17,259 nt of DNA, taken from the NCBI GenBank assembly GCA_949289625.1, contig CASEPH010000227.1, positions 1 through 17,259 on the forward strand, given 5' to 3'. Below the pieces are notes generated by a model that had not been told where the DNA came from, did no database searches, and saw only the letters and a program-made list of their open reading frames with translations. Position numbers and translations under genes: made by a program. Shown piece after piece: positions 6,293-14,012 of the stretch (within the stretch, counting starts at the first letter, position 1; every line of letters begins with the position of its first letter). This DNA is from an uncultured Clostridia bacterium (GTDB taxonomy: Bacteria; Bacillota_A; Clostridia; Oscillospirales; Oscillospiraceae).

Positions 6293-8126
6293 GAAGAAAC
6301 AGAAAAAGAAAAGCCCGCCGGCGAAACAACCTGCAGTTGCCAGACCAAAAGAGTTTCTCGACCTCATTGCGCCGGCGGCAGTGAAATTCAATACCGACCA
6401 CTTCATTCTGGGCGGGACCTACAGAAGTGTTGTCGCCATTCGTAGTTATCCTCCCACTACGGAGGAACTGGCTCTGCTGCGCAGGCTTGGAGAGTTGGCG
6501 GGCGTTACACTGCGCCTCTTTACAAGACGAGTGACTACTGCAGAGGAGGATGCCATCATTCACGCAGCTACCAACAAGAACCGGATGGAGCGCAGTAATT
6601 TCAGTAACATGAAGCAGAGCATTACGGCTGAGGAGAAGATCCAGGATGTCGAAACCCTGATCAAGACAACACGGCGGCAGACGGAACCGCTCATCCACTG
6701 CTCCTGCTTTCTGGAATTGACTGCAAATACCATGGAAGACCTCAGAACCCTGCGGGATGAGGTCAACGCGATTCTGATCCGGTCCAAGTTGGGAACAGAT
6801 CCGCTGCTTCTAAGGCAGAGAGAAGGCTTCCTCTCTTCCAATCCGGCGGGGCAAAATGCGTTTGGCTCTTTTGCGGAGCGTGTTCTTCCCGCAACCAGTG
6901 TAGCCAATCTGTACCCGATCAGTTACTCGGGTAAAACAGATCCGATGGGTTTCTATGTTGGCCGGGATAAGTACGGCTCCAATGTAATTGTGGATTTGGA
7001 TCGGAGGGCGGATGACAAAACCAATGCCAGCGCCTTGATCCTCGGCAACAGCGGCCAAGGCAAAACCTACCTGCTCAGACTCCTGATCTGTAATGGATTG
7101 GAAACGGGAAAAACTGTAATCTCTCTGGACTCTGAGCATGAGATGGAGGATCTCTGCCGAAACATCGGCGGATGCTTTTTGGACTTCATGGATGGCCGGC
7201 ATCGGATCAACCTTCTGGAACCGCGCCGGTGGGATGATGGCAGCGAACCGGATGACCCCGAGGCCCCGGCCGCTTTCCGCGGGACGCTGCTGGCCCAGCA
7301 TGTCTCTTTCCTGCGAGACATCTTTCGTGTCTATAAGGACTTTGATACCCCGCATATTGATACGCTGGAGTTGATGATCGAACGGTTATACCGCAAATGG
7401 GGTATCAACGACAAAACGGATTTCTCCCGTATGCTTCCTACCGACTACCCCATCCTGTCGGATCTTTACGACATCATTGAGGATGCCTACCAGAATTATG
7501 AGCGCGAAGGGGAACTGAAACTCTATCCCGCAGAGATGCTTCGGGATCTGTTGCTGGGGCTCCATTCAATGTGCAAAGGCGCAGACGCACGGTTTTTCAA
7601 CGGCCACACCAATATCTCGTCCGCACGGTTCCTGGTCTTCTGTGTCAAGGGGCTGGACAGTGTGGCGCAGAACCTGCGGGATACCTTGCTGTTTACCGTG
7701 CTCTCCTATATGTCTGACCAACTGCTCACTGCCGGAAATACCGTGGCCGCCATCGACGAACTGTACCTGTGGCTCACCAATCCAGTCGCGGTTACCTACA
7801 TCCGCAACTGCCTCAAACGGGTTCGTAAAAAGGAGTCCTCCTTGATTCTGGCCAGTCAGAATCTGGAGGATTTTGACCAGCCGGGTATCCGGGAACTGAC
7901 GCGTCCCCTTTTCGCTATCCCCACACACCAGTTTATTTTCAATGCGGGCGCCATTGACAAAAAGTTTTACATGGAAAATCTCCAGTTGGAAGAAGCAGAG
8001 TATGAATTGATCCGGTACCCACAGCGAGGAGTCTGTCTCTATAAATGCGGTAATGACAGGCATCTGCTGGCCGTACATGCTCCGCCGCACAAGGAACGGC
8101 TCTTTGGATCGGCTGGCGGTCGGTGA
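6282..8126 (+). CDS. virB4: VirB4-type conjugation ATPase
   Basis: This 614-residue protein has a highly basic N-terminus (KKKQKKKSPPAKQ), then an N-terminal domain, then the motor domain. Walker A is GNSGQGKT at residues 255-262. Walker B is VAAIDE with Asp492 and Glu493, and a later RVRKKESSLILASQNLEDF segment fits the sensor region of VirB4/TraC ATPases. The length is shorter than classical VirB4 (about 800 residues), consistent with part of the N-terminal function being in the preceding gene. It powers T4SS assembly and substrate transport at the cytoplasmic membrane. Translation is probably coupled to the overlapping upstream gene. The assignment rests on motifs and on synteny with PrgI. 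Confidence 0.92.
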   Translation: MANKKKQKKKSPPAKQPAVARPKEFLDLIAPAAVKFNTDHFILGGTYRSVVAIRSYPPTTEELALLRRLGELAGVTLRLFTRRVTTAEEDAIIHAATNKNRMERSNFSNMKQSITAEEKIQDVETLIKTTRRQTEPLIHCSCFLELTANTMEDLRTLRDEVNAILIRSKLGTDPLLLRQREGFLSSNPAGQNAFGSFAERVLPATSVANLYPISYSGKTDPMGFYVGRDKYGSNVIVDLDRRADDKTNASALILGNSGQGKTYLLRLLICNGLETGKTVISLDSEHEMEDLCRNIGGCFLDFMDGRHRINLLEPRRWDDGSEPDDPEAPAAFRGTLLAQHVSFLRDIFRVYKDFDTPHIDTLELMIERLYRKWGINDKTDFSRMLPTDYPILSDLYDIIEDAYQNYEREGELKLYPAEMLRDLLLGLHSMCKGADARFFNGHTNISSARFLVFCVKGLDSVAQNLRDTLLFTVLSYMSDQLLTAGNTVAAIDELYLWLTNPVAVTYIRNCLKRVRKKESSLILASQNLEDFDQPGIRELTRPLFAIPTHQFIFNAGAIDKKFYMENLQLEEAEYELIRYPQRGVCLYKCGNDRHLLAVHAPPHKERLFGSAGGR

Positions 8127-8148
8127 TTCAGTCGGAGGTGAAATTAAC

Positions 8149-8661
8149 ATGAAGGGCAAATTTGAAAAAGTCCGCACAATAGAAGAGGCGATCTCACAAC
8201 AGAAAGAAAAAATCCTATGCGGCACACTGGATGACCCGCAGCAAAGGCAGGAACTTCAACGATTGGGTGATCTTGTACAGGAATACAACGCCATTGCGGA
8301 ATTCCCAATGGAGCTGAAATACCTGATAGCCGAAGACGGTGAATGCTTTTCCGTAGTGGCAGGCTTCATTGGCGATGATACCGGACTTGTGGATGAGGAT
8401 GGTTGCCGTTTGAAGGTTGGAGATGTGGTGAACCTTGTGCAAGGTGATACCAATTACAATCGCATGATCCTGTTATCAAACCGCGGAAAACCTATTTTTT
8501 CTCAGGAGGAACTGGAGTCAAAGAAAGCATTGCGGATAGACTGTTTCAGCGAAGAGAATTTGAAAACTGCGGCATCGTGTGCCTGCTTTGACGTAACCCT
8601 GCATAACTGCTTGGACGACGCCGCTGAACAACGGCAGCAGGATAGTTTATCCATGGGATGA
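8149..8661 (+). CDS. Hypothetical protein between VirB4 and the M23 peptidase
   Basis: This is a 170-residue soluble, acidic protein. ATG 8149 follows CGGAGGTGA (8133-8141) and is preferred over upstream starts that lie inside VirB4. Residues about 8-55 are charged and helical (EEAISQQKEK, then QRQELQRLGDLVQEYNAIAE). A middle beta-rich part (YLIAEDGECFSVVAGFIGDD, then GLVDEDGCRLKVGDVVNLVQG) looks like a small barrel, with a Cys-containing tail. I do not recognise the family. The position suggests an accessory or regulatory role in transfer. Confidence 0.6.
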   Translation: MKGKFEKVRTIEEAISQQKEKILCGTLDDPQQRQELQRLGDLVQEYNAIAEFPMELKYLIAEDGECFSVVAGFIGDDTGLVDEDGCRLKVGDVVNLVQGDTNYNRMILLSNRGKPIFSQEELESKKALRIDCFSEENLKTAASCACFDVTLHNCLDDAAEQRQQDSLSMG

Positions 8662-8694
8662 GATAACCAATTATAAGTATGGGAGGTGAGTTTT

Positions 8695-9792
8695 ATGGCC
8701 ATTCCCGCCGCCGCTATTGCAAAGGCCGCAGTTGCTGTTCTCGCAAATGACAAGACGCGCAAGGCAGCGGGCTGGGTTCTGGTGGCGATCCTGTCTCCCG
8801 TTATCCTTCTTATTGCTGCGTTCTGCTCCATTCTGGGCGGCTCTGCACAACATAATACCAATATCCTTGACCTGTGTTTCTATGGAGGTACTCTCCCAGC
8901 AGATCTATCTGCAGAGTACCGAGTCTACATTGAGGACATACAGACAAGTTTCTCATTGCTGGATGAATGCATCACAGAAATCAATAGCATGACGGATGAA
9001 GGAACAAGCCTTGACACGATACGAGTCAAGGCCATTTTTTTTGCTCTGTACTTCGGCGCCGACTCTCCCAGCAGTCGGGTCCATCAGGAATTTGTTGACT
9101 GCTTTGTAACTTATGAGGAACGAACTCGGACAGAGGATGACTCAGAAGAGGATGAAACAGACAGTACAGAAGAATCCGATGAAACAGATGCAGATGAAAC
9201 CTATACAGTGGCAGTCCCCATTACAGACATGGCAACGATATGGTCCAATATCCAAACAAAATTGGGAATCACCGTTACCGAGGAACAGCAGAGCAACGCA
9301 GACAGCATCTATAACCTGATTTGTTACGGATCATCTACCGGAACGGATGGCTGGATCCCTGGCGCGGACGTGCCGTTTATCGGGGCGGACGGGTTCTGTT
9401 CTCCTGTTGGCTCCGGTTGGGTGTCCAGAGTTACATCAGAGTTTGGTTATCGATCAGATCCCTTTACCGGCCAGACGAAAGGACACACTGGCATCGACAT
9501 CGCTGTCCCTACAGGCACGCCAGTCCGTGCGGCTCTGCCAGGCGTGGTCACGACCGCTGCCTACAACGCAGGCGGATATGGTTACTATGTGATGATCGAT
9601 CACGGCAACGGTATGGTGACCCTATATGCCCACAATTCTAAATTGCTGGTCAGGGCAGGCGATACTGTGGAAACAGGGGACATCGTATCGCTGTCTGGTT
9701 CCACTGGACGTTCTACCGGTCCGCACCTCCATTTCGAAGTGCGAGTCGACGGTCAGCGTGTCAATCCAAGATCATACCTGCCAACTGATTAA
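8695..9792 (+). CDS. Membrane-anchored M23 (LytM-like) peptidase of the conjugation system
   Basis: This is a 365-residue protein. ATG 8695 follows GGGAGGTG (8681-8688); the GTG at 8686 overlaps that site. A hydrophobic helix at about residues 24-47 anchors it, followed by a soluble domain. A strongly acidic Asp/Glu/Thr/Ser linker (about 146-168), another short domain and a C-terminal M23 domain (from about residue 235) follow. The M23 zinc and catalytic residues are present: His264 and Asp268 in GHTGID, His313 in LYAH, and His344 and His346 in HLHFE. Such enzymes cut peptide cross-links of peptidoglycan. In a T4SS operon it would open a local hole for the channel, taking the VirB1-like place that NlpC/P60 or lysozyme-like enzymes hold in Tn916-type elements. 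Confidence 0.88.
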   Translation: MAIPAAAIAKAAVAVLANDKTRKAAGWVLVAILSPVILLIAAFCSILGGSAQHNTNILDLCFYGGTLPADLSAEYRVYIEDIQTSFSLLDECITEINSMTDEGTSLDTIRVKAIFFALYFGADSPSSRVHQEFVDCFVTYEERTRTEDDSEEDETDSTEESDETDADETYTVAVPITDMATIWSNIQTKLGITVTEEQQSNADSIYNLICYGSSTGTDGWIPGADVPFIGADGFCSPVGSGWVSRVTSEFGYRSDPFTGQTKGHTGIDIAVPTGTPVRAALPGVVTTAAYNAGGYGYYVMIDHGNGMVTLYAHNSKLLVRAGDTVETGDIVSLSGSTGRSTGPHLHFEVRVDGQRVNPRSYLPTD

Positions 9793-9807
9793 AGGAGGTG
9801 CGCTCTC

Positions 9808-10173
9808 ATGAAAGAGAGTGAGATTACAATACTGAAAGTTGAGCCGGGCAAAATCCCGGAAACGGTGGCGATCCCAAACACTTTGGATGCCATGCAGGAA
9901 GTGGTGGGTGGCTACATTGAGGTGATCCCTTTGAACGATGTCTGCATGGTCTGCAATGAGGAAGGTAAATTAATCGGTCTGGAGGGCAACCGCCGTGTGG
10001 GAAATGACATTATCGCCGGCACCTTTTTCCTGGCCGGTGATACCAGTACGGGTGACTTCTGTTCTCTCACAGAGGAACAGTTGGATCGTTTCCAAAAACT
10101 GTTCGCCCAGCCGGAATCGTTCCAGCCCGGCGAGGTAGAGGATGCTCTGCGGGTTGAGTTCTACTCGATGTAA
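9808..10173 (+). CDS. DUF3846-domain protein
   Basis: This 121-residue protein starts at ATG 9808, after AAAGGAGGTG (9791-9800). It has the DUF3846 pattern: a lead strand (ITILKVEPGKIPE), LDAMQEVVGGYIEVIPL, then VCNEEGKLIGLEGNRRVGND, IIAGTFFLAGD and FCSLTEEQ. The family is common in phages and mobile elements and has no established biochemical role that I know of. The adjacent small genes are separated by only 10-15 nt, so it is probably part of one accessory operon. Confidence 0.8.
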   Translation: MKESEITILKVEPGKIPETVAIPNTLDAMQEVVGGYIEVIPLNDVCMVCNEEGKLIGLEGNRRVGNDIIAGTFFLAGDTSTGDFCSLTEEQLDRFQKLFAQPESFQPGEVEDALRVEFYSM

Positions 10174-10183
10174 GGAGGACAGT

Positions 10184-10507
10184 ATGGACAAGGTTGAACT
10201 GAAAGTAACAATGGAGCCGGAGCGCTTGGACGCGCTCCGGTATTTTTTGTCCGCCAAGGAGAAAAGCACACCTGAGAAAAAACTGAAACGGATGCTGGAA
10301 GAACTCTATGAAGAATATGTCCCAGCGGACACTCGTGAGTATCTGGACAGCAGGAACAAGCCTGCTGCAACCCGGCCAAGGCAACAGCGGACAGTCAAAT
10401 CCGGACGTTCCCGTCAGACTCAAAATGATAACAGCAATCAGGAAAAGGACGGACAGGATTTGTCAACCAGTTATGATATGGGAGGTTGTAATGATGAAAA
10501 AGTGTGA
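10184..10507 (+). CDS. DUF6103-like small protein
   Basis: This 107-residue protein starts at ATG 10184, 7 nt after AAGGAGG. Residues 1 to about 57 form a helical domain (ELKVTMEPERLDALRYFLSA, KKLKRMLEELYEEYVPADTR, EYLDSR) like DUF6103 proteins of Clostridia mobile elements. The tail is basic and low in complexity (Arg, Gln, Asn, Ser), suggesting nucleic-acid contact or disorder. The gene 10639-11697 has a related N-terminal domain. Codons 12-22 contain a perfect terminator-like hairpin (10217-10248). Function is unknown. Confidence 0.75.
   Translation: MDKVELKVTMEPERLDALRYFLSAKEKSTPEKKLKRMLEELYEEYVPADTREYLDSRNKPAATRPRQQRTVKSGRSRQTQNDNSNQEKDGQDLSTSYDMGGCNDEKV
10217..10248 (+). terminator. 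Terminator-like hairpin inside the DUF6103-like coding sequence
   Basis: CCGGAGCGC (10217-10225) pairs perfectly with GCGCTCCGG (10232-10240) over 9 bp with a 6-nt loop, then TATTTTTTG with six T in a row. It lies about 33 nt after the start codon, so it could act as a translation-coupled attenuator: ribosomes covering it would prevent hairpin formation. The structure is seen directly; the role is inferred. Confidence 0.5.
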
Positions 10508-10655
10508 TTTTCTGAATCAGGATCAGCGTTCGTTCAATCGTCTGCTCAGCCTGCGGCAGCGGAAAGACATTCGCTGTCCCGCACCCAGCACCTGCAGCAA
10601 ACAGAAACCTGCCAAACGGCGGAACAGGGGGTGTCCGAATGAGCGGCTCCGTTGA
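10494..10655 (+). CDS. Small basic protein (53-54 aa), hypothetical
   Basis: This short frame starts at ATG 10494 (or 10491), 8 nt after GGAGG (10481-10485). Its beginning overlaps the end of the DUF6103-like gene by 14 nt and its end overlaps the next start by 17 nt. The product is basic with four cysteines (KKCDFLNQDQ, then LRQRKDIRCPAP, CSKQKPAKRRNRGC). The good ribosome site and the end-to-end overlaps argue for a real gene. The spacing of the cysteines does not match a zinc motif I recognise. It could alternatively serve only to couple translation of the flanking genes. Confidence 0.5.
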   Translation: MKKCDFLNQDQRSFNRLLSLRQRKDIRCPAPSTCSKQKPAKRRNRGCPNERLR

Positions 10656-11697
10656 AATCGTACTGTGGCTCCATGAGTATGAATTCAAGGCACTGAAAAA
10701 ACAACTTGCTTCGAATGGAACTGATGTTGAAAAACGAATGCAGGAAATGCTTGCCGATCTATATTCTGAGTGCGTTCCTTTTGAGGAACGACAGGCGATA
10801 CAGGAACTCATCAATGCTGAACATGCCGAGGCGGTAGCGGATCAAATGGCCAACACCACCTGGGCGGCGTACCATGTCACCGGTCGGGGAGAGGATCTGT
10901 ATTTCAAAAGTCCTTCAGCAGATACACTGCTCATCGCCGCAAAACGCTTGCGTACTTATCTCACCGCTGGGGATAGTCCTCAACCTGTTTCCTTTGCATC
11001 TGTGTTCAAAGACCGCTCGGAAATCACCCAGGCAGAATATGATCAACTTCTGGACCAACGGCTGCAGAACACTGGGAAGGTGTCAGGTGTTTTCGAAACG
11101 GACTTTGACAAGGATATATTTTCCGCAGCTAACGCTATGGATGGCTGGCATACCTACCGTATCCATGACGTGAGCGTGGCAGCCTACCACGCTTTCCGAA
11201 AACAGAATATCTCTATGGATCAGAGATGGGATCGACTGCTGGACAAACTTGAAGGCAAAGAACTCACGCCGGACTCTGAGGCCATTGTGCTGTCTGGATC
11301 AAGACGGCTTCGCATGGAAGAGGTCACCTTTCAAGATGATATGAGCGAGTGCGGAAACCAACTGAATTTTTATGTGCCGATCACATTTGATCCCGACGCA
11401 GTGTTCGGAACCCATGTTGCTACCGATGCCAATGATGACTACCTCAATGTCTATGCGGATTTTGATTTGGATGTTGGCGAAGTGTGCGACGCACTCACTG
11501 TGATCCAGGCCTGCGGAGATGGTTCTGAAGAAACCTATCGCTATCCCTTAACTGAGGAGGAGCGCTTAGCCTTGCGCTCCAAAATGAACGACTACTGCAT
11601 GGAACAGACCGGAATGAGTTTGGATGAATATCGCGCACAGTATCTTGCCGAAGGGATTTCCTCCTCCTCATTCCCAGAGAGCCAGACAATGATGTGA
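10639..11697 (+). CDS. Large accessory protein with DUF6103-like N-terminus
   Basis: This is a 352-residue soluble acidic protein starting at ATG 10639, 6 nt after AGGGGGTG (10625-10632). Residues 1 to about 60 (VEIVLWLHEYEFKALKKQLA, then EKRMQEMLADLYSECVPFEE) follow the same pattern as the N-terminus of the 10184-10507 product, indicating an old duplication. The rest has no recognised domain or membrane segment. A stretch near residues 70-200 and a beta-rich part near 225-300 (FYVPITFDPDAVFG, DDYLNVYADFDLDVGEVCDAL) look folded. The C-terminal part (LTEEERLALRSKMNDYCMEQ, TGMSLDEY) is helical. It is an ICE accessory protein of unknown role. Confidence 0.65.
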   Translation: MSGSVEIVLWLHEYEFKALKKQLASNGTDVEKRMQEMLADLYSECVPFEERQAIQELINAEHAEAVADQMANTTWAAYHVTGRGEDLYFKSPSADTLLIAAKRLRTYLTAGDSPQPVSFASVFKDRSEITQAEYDQLLDQRLQNTGKVSGVFETDFDKDIFSAANAMDGWHTYRIHDVSVAAYHAFRKQNISMDQRWDRLLDKLEGKELTPDSEAIVLSGSRRLRMEEVTFQDDMSECGNQLNFYVPITFDPDAVFGTHVATDANDDYLNVYADFDLDVGEVCDALTVIQACGDGSEETYRYPLTEEERLALRSKMNDYCMEQTGMSLDEYRAQYLAEGISSSSFPESQTMM

Positions 11698-11711
11698 GGA
11701 GGTAAATAAGG

Positions 11712-12233
11712 TTGATTGATCGCAACAGCAAAAATAAATTCATACTCAGCTGTTTTCAGAAACTTCTGGACGACGGTGAGCCACATCAGTATCGAGAGAT
11801 CCTTAACTATGTGCGCGAGCAGGCTAAAGGTACGCAGTTCGAAGGAACCATTGAACAAAACAATCTCGTTCTGCCCATCAGAAACAAACTTGAGGATCCT
11901 GCGTTTCCTTATGAACGCGTGAGCTATGGTTTCTATCAGAAGGTAGAACTGCGTACTGCAGCGCAGGAGGAAGTCGCGCTTCATGCAGACTCCGTCTACG
12001 ATCTGCTGGACAACGCGTTTTCCCTACAACGTCAGATGGAAACCGTTCACAAAACGCAGCAGGAGCAGTTCTCCTCGAGCAAAATATTGGAGAACTCTTT
12101 CCAGGTTGTGTCCGGTCACCTGGAAACGCTGCTTGACAGTATGTCCATGTTGGTCGCAGACATGGAAGATCTGGCTCAGGAGTCCTCGCAAGAGCCTGAA
12201 AACGAGGATTTGTCCGGGATGCAGATGGGCTGA
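11712..12233 (+). CDS. Winged-helix-like and coiled-coil protein with TTG start
   Basis: This 173-residue protein starts at TTG 11712, 8 nt after AGGAGGT (11697-11703). No early in-frame ATG exists, so the rare start is needed. Residues 1 to about 80 (FILSCFQKLLDDGEPHQYRE, ILNYVREQAKG, then NNLVLPIRNKLED and YERVSYGFYQ) look like a winged helix-turn-helix of the sort found at the N-terminus of Mrr-like and regulatory proteins. Residues about 90-160 are a long helical coiled-coil stretch (LLDNAFSLQRQMETVHKTQQ onward), followed by an acidic tail. A DNA-binding regulator or a partner of the relaxosome is plausible; the family is not recognised. Confidence 0.65.
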   Translation: MIDRNSKNKFILSCFQKLLDDGEPHQYREILNYVREQAKGTQFEGTIEQNNLVLPIRNKLEDPAFPYERVSYGFYQKVELRTAAQEEVALHADSVYDLLDNAFSLQRQMETVHKTQQEQFSSSKILENSFQVVSGHLETLLDSMSMLVADMEDLAQESSQEPENEDLSGMQMG

Positions 12234-12436
12234 TGCCGGAGGCACAAAAAACGCCCCGTGTAGGCCGCTGTGAGGCCCTGTGTGCCCTCTTCCGGGGGGA
12301 GGCAGGCCCCCTACTCCTCCTGACCGGTTTGTCGCTGTTTGTCGGGCTTTTTCCACCGGGGGGGCGGAGGACGAAAAAAAGGCAGCCGGCTATGGATTTG
12401 TCAAGCAAAAAATATACAGATAAAGTGAATACTTGA
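12233..12436 (+). CDS. Doubtful small ORF (67 aa) with one hydrophobic segment
   Basis: The ATG overlaps the stop of the preceding gene (TGATG), which favours coupling. The product has a central hydrophobic run (PLLLLTGLSLFVGLFPP) flanked by Arg/Gly-rich parts. It lacks a clear ribosome site and the DNA is G/C-run rich, so this may be non-coding. It ends about 50 nt before the IS110 edge. Coding status is uncertain. Confidence 0.3.
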   Translation: MPEAQKTPRVGRCEALCALFRGEAGPLLLLTGLSLFVGLFPPGGRRTKKRQPAMDLSSKKYTDKVNT

Positions 12437-12454
12437 GAGGCGCAAAATGGCGCA

Positions 12455-12482
12455 GAAAACTGGACCCACCTGGGTTGGGTCT
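12455..12482 (-). terminator. Hairpin downstream of the IS110 transposase (minus-strand terminator candidate)
   Basis: Read on the minus strand, GACCCAACC and GGTGGGTC form an imperfect stem with one bulged base and a very small loop, followed by CAGTTTTCTG. It would terminate transposase transcription. It may belong to the target DNA rather than to the IS, depending on where the right end lies. Confidence 0.4.
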
Positions 12483-12504
12483 GAGCAGAGATTATGATGG
12501 GCCA

Positions 12505-13692
12505 TTACGCCACAGTCGACATAACGGGCGCATAGACCTTGTTGTCCCGCATGATGGCGTAGATAACAGCGGTCATCTTCTTCGTCACATGCCCAATGAT
12601 ATTCATGTAACGCAGCCCTTCGGCGGCTTTCTTCTCATAGTATGCCTTAAACATGGGATCGCGTTGAACGGCACCAATGGAGGCCATCCAAACCGCTCTG
12701 CGCAGATAAGGTGAGCCTCGCTTGGACATATGGACATGTGTACCCACAAACTCACCGGATTGGTTCACGGATGGGTCTACGCCTATATATGCGGCCAGTT
12801 TGTCAGCGGAAGGAAAACGAGAGATATCACCAATCTCGCTGAGGATCGTAGCCGCAAGGATCGGCCCTATTCCGGGAATGGTGGTAAGTGTGGTGTCAAA
12901 CTGTTGGAGCAGCGCCCCAATCTGCGTCTCCAGCATGCCGCATTTTTCCTGCAGCGTGCGAATCTGCTCCAGCAGTAAAAGAATCAATGTTGCGTATACG
13001 CCCTCACAGTCCTCAATGCCAAAACTGTTCCGGGCCAACTCTTTCATCTCCCGGGCCTTCCATTCCCCAAAGTGGCCGTTGCTGCTTGCCCAAAGGATCT
13101 CTGTCAGTTTGGCGAGATGTGCATTGGCCAGTTTTTGTGGCGTGGGGTATTTGGCAAGTACAGCCAGTGAGGATTTGCAAAAAACAGAATCGAACTGCGT
13201 TTCGTACTCAGGAAAGACGCGGTCCAGGAGCGCAATTGTTTTTCTTTTCAGATCGCTGGCAAGATCCATGAGGTAAGACCGGTTGCGGCACAGTTCTTTC
13301 AGGGCCAGCAGCCTGTCCTGCCCAACATCGCTGGAAGTATAGTAGCCAAAACGGATGACCTCTGCAATGACCAGAGAGTCCTTCGCATCGGTTTTTGCTT
13401 TGCGGAGAAACATCTCCCGCATGGTATGTGTTTGGATAGGGTTGAGGATGACAACCTGGCAGCCTTCTTTCTTGAGACGGCTGTACAGGGCCAGCCAGTA
13501 ATGGGCGGTAGACTCCATGGCAAAGATAAACTGCCCCTTGAGATTGGTTAGTTTCCGGAGACGGTCCATCATATGGTTGTAGCCCGTACAGGTGTTAGAA
13601 ATGCGAAACGCCTTGCACACCACCTGCCCCTCTGAGGTGATGACAGTGACCTCATGATTTCGCTTTGCCACATCGATTCCTACGATAAACAT
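12505..13692 (-). CDS. IS110-family DEDD transposase
   Basis: This is a 395-residue protein. ATG at 13692 (MFIVGIDVAKRNH) follows GGAAGGA on the minus strand at good spacing; an upstream ATG at 13713 overlaps that site. The N-terminal DEDD RuvC-like domain shows GIDVAK (first Asp, about residue 6), FAMESTAHYW (Glu, about residue 60) and the RKAKTDAKDSLVIAE segment with the later acidic pair (about residues 97-105). A helical middle leads to the C-terminal Transposase_20 (IS116/IS110/IS902) domain, with TTIPGIGPILAATILSEIGD, FPSADKLAAYIGVDPSVNQS and KRGSPYLRRAVW containing the conserved Ser. Length and motifs are complete, so the enzyme may be active. It would act with an RNA encoded in its leader. 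Confidence 0.92.
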   Translation of the reverse strand: MFIVGIDVAKRNHEVTVITSEGQVVCKAFRISNTCTGYNHMMDRLRKLTNLKGQFIFAMESTAHYWLALYSRLKKEGCQVVILNPIQTHTMREMFLRKAKTDAKDSLVIAEVIRFGYYTSSDVGQDRLLALKELCRNRSYLMDLASDLKRKTIALLDRVFPEYETQFDSVFCKSSLAVLAKYPTPQKLANAHLAKLTEILWASSNGHFGEWKAREMKELARNSFGIEDCEGVYATLILLLLEQIRTLQEKCGMLETQIGALLQQFDTTLTTIPGIGPILAATILSEIGDISRFPSADKLAAYIGVDPSVNQSGEFVGTHVHMSKRGSPYLRRAVWMASIGAVQRDPMFKAYYEKKAAEGLRYMNIIGHVTKKMTAVIYAIMRDNKVYAPVMSTVA

Positions 13693-13811
13693 ACCACCAC
13701 ATCCTTCCATCATAGTGACAGACAGTCCTCATGTTTCTTACAAGTCATACCCTGCTTCGATATCGGCGGAGGACAAGCGTTCCCGCATCCGGCTCATAAA
13801 TGAACTCTTGT

Positions 13812-14012
13812 AAGAGTGAGGCCGCACGCTGCCTAAAGCGGATGATACCGCAAGGAGAAAAGAAGCGGTCCTCTGTCTGCATGAGGAAATTATATCATCA
13901 CCCAACCGGGTGTTGATACCACAAAAGGATGCTGCAACAGGCTGGCGCCGCATACTGCTTAAAGCGGATCACCCACAAGGATAAAAGAAACAGGCGCCTG
14001 CCTGTACAGCCA
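13812..14012 (-). ncRNA. Candidate IS110 bridge RNA with two internal-loop hairpins (approximate limits)
   Basis: In the first stem-loop, arms 13993-14005 and 13937-13949 pair with 12 of 13 bases matched. In the second, arms 13865-13873 and 13818-13825 pair over 8 bp with one bulge. Each encloses a large asymmetric loop, pyrimidine-rich on its 5' side (TTCTTTT-N-TCCTT), and a small apical hairpin: G(U/C)GG-loop-CCGC at 13964-13976 and 13838-13851. A U/C change in the apical stem keeps pairing as a G-U. Two stem-loops with internal loops upstream of an IS110 transposase, on the same strand and about 200 nt long, match the established bridge RNA architecture, in which one loop binds target and the other donor DNA. 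Exact ends and guide bases are not determined. Confidence 0.6.
13889..13897 (-). promoter_or_regulatory. Extended -10 promoter element in the IS110 leader
   Basis: The minus strand reads TGATATAAT, a perfect TATAAT with the TG-N extension. No good -35 hexamer lies at standard spacing, which is common for extended -10 promoters. Start would be near 13882, just ahead of the second stem-loop, so the transposase mRNA could carry this hairpin in its leader. Confidence 0.4.

Noticed and set aside
7566..8225. Minus-strand 219-aa frame
   Set aside because: It is a shadow of VirB4 and of the following gene start; the VirB4 frame carries the Walker motifs.
12722..13276. Plus-strand 184-aa frame
   Set aside because: It is antisense to the IS110 transposase and has no independent support.
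13738..13953. Minus-strand 71-aa frame in the IS110 leader
   Set aside because: It runs through a structured repeat whose two copies differ by changes that keep base pairing rather than codons, and it has no ribosome site.
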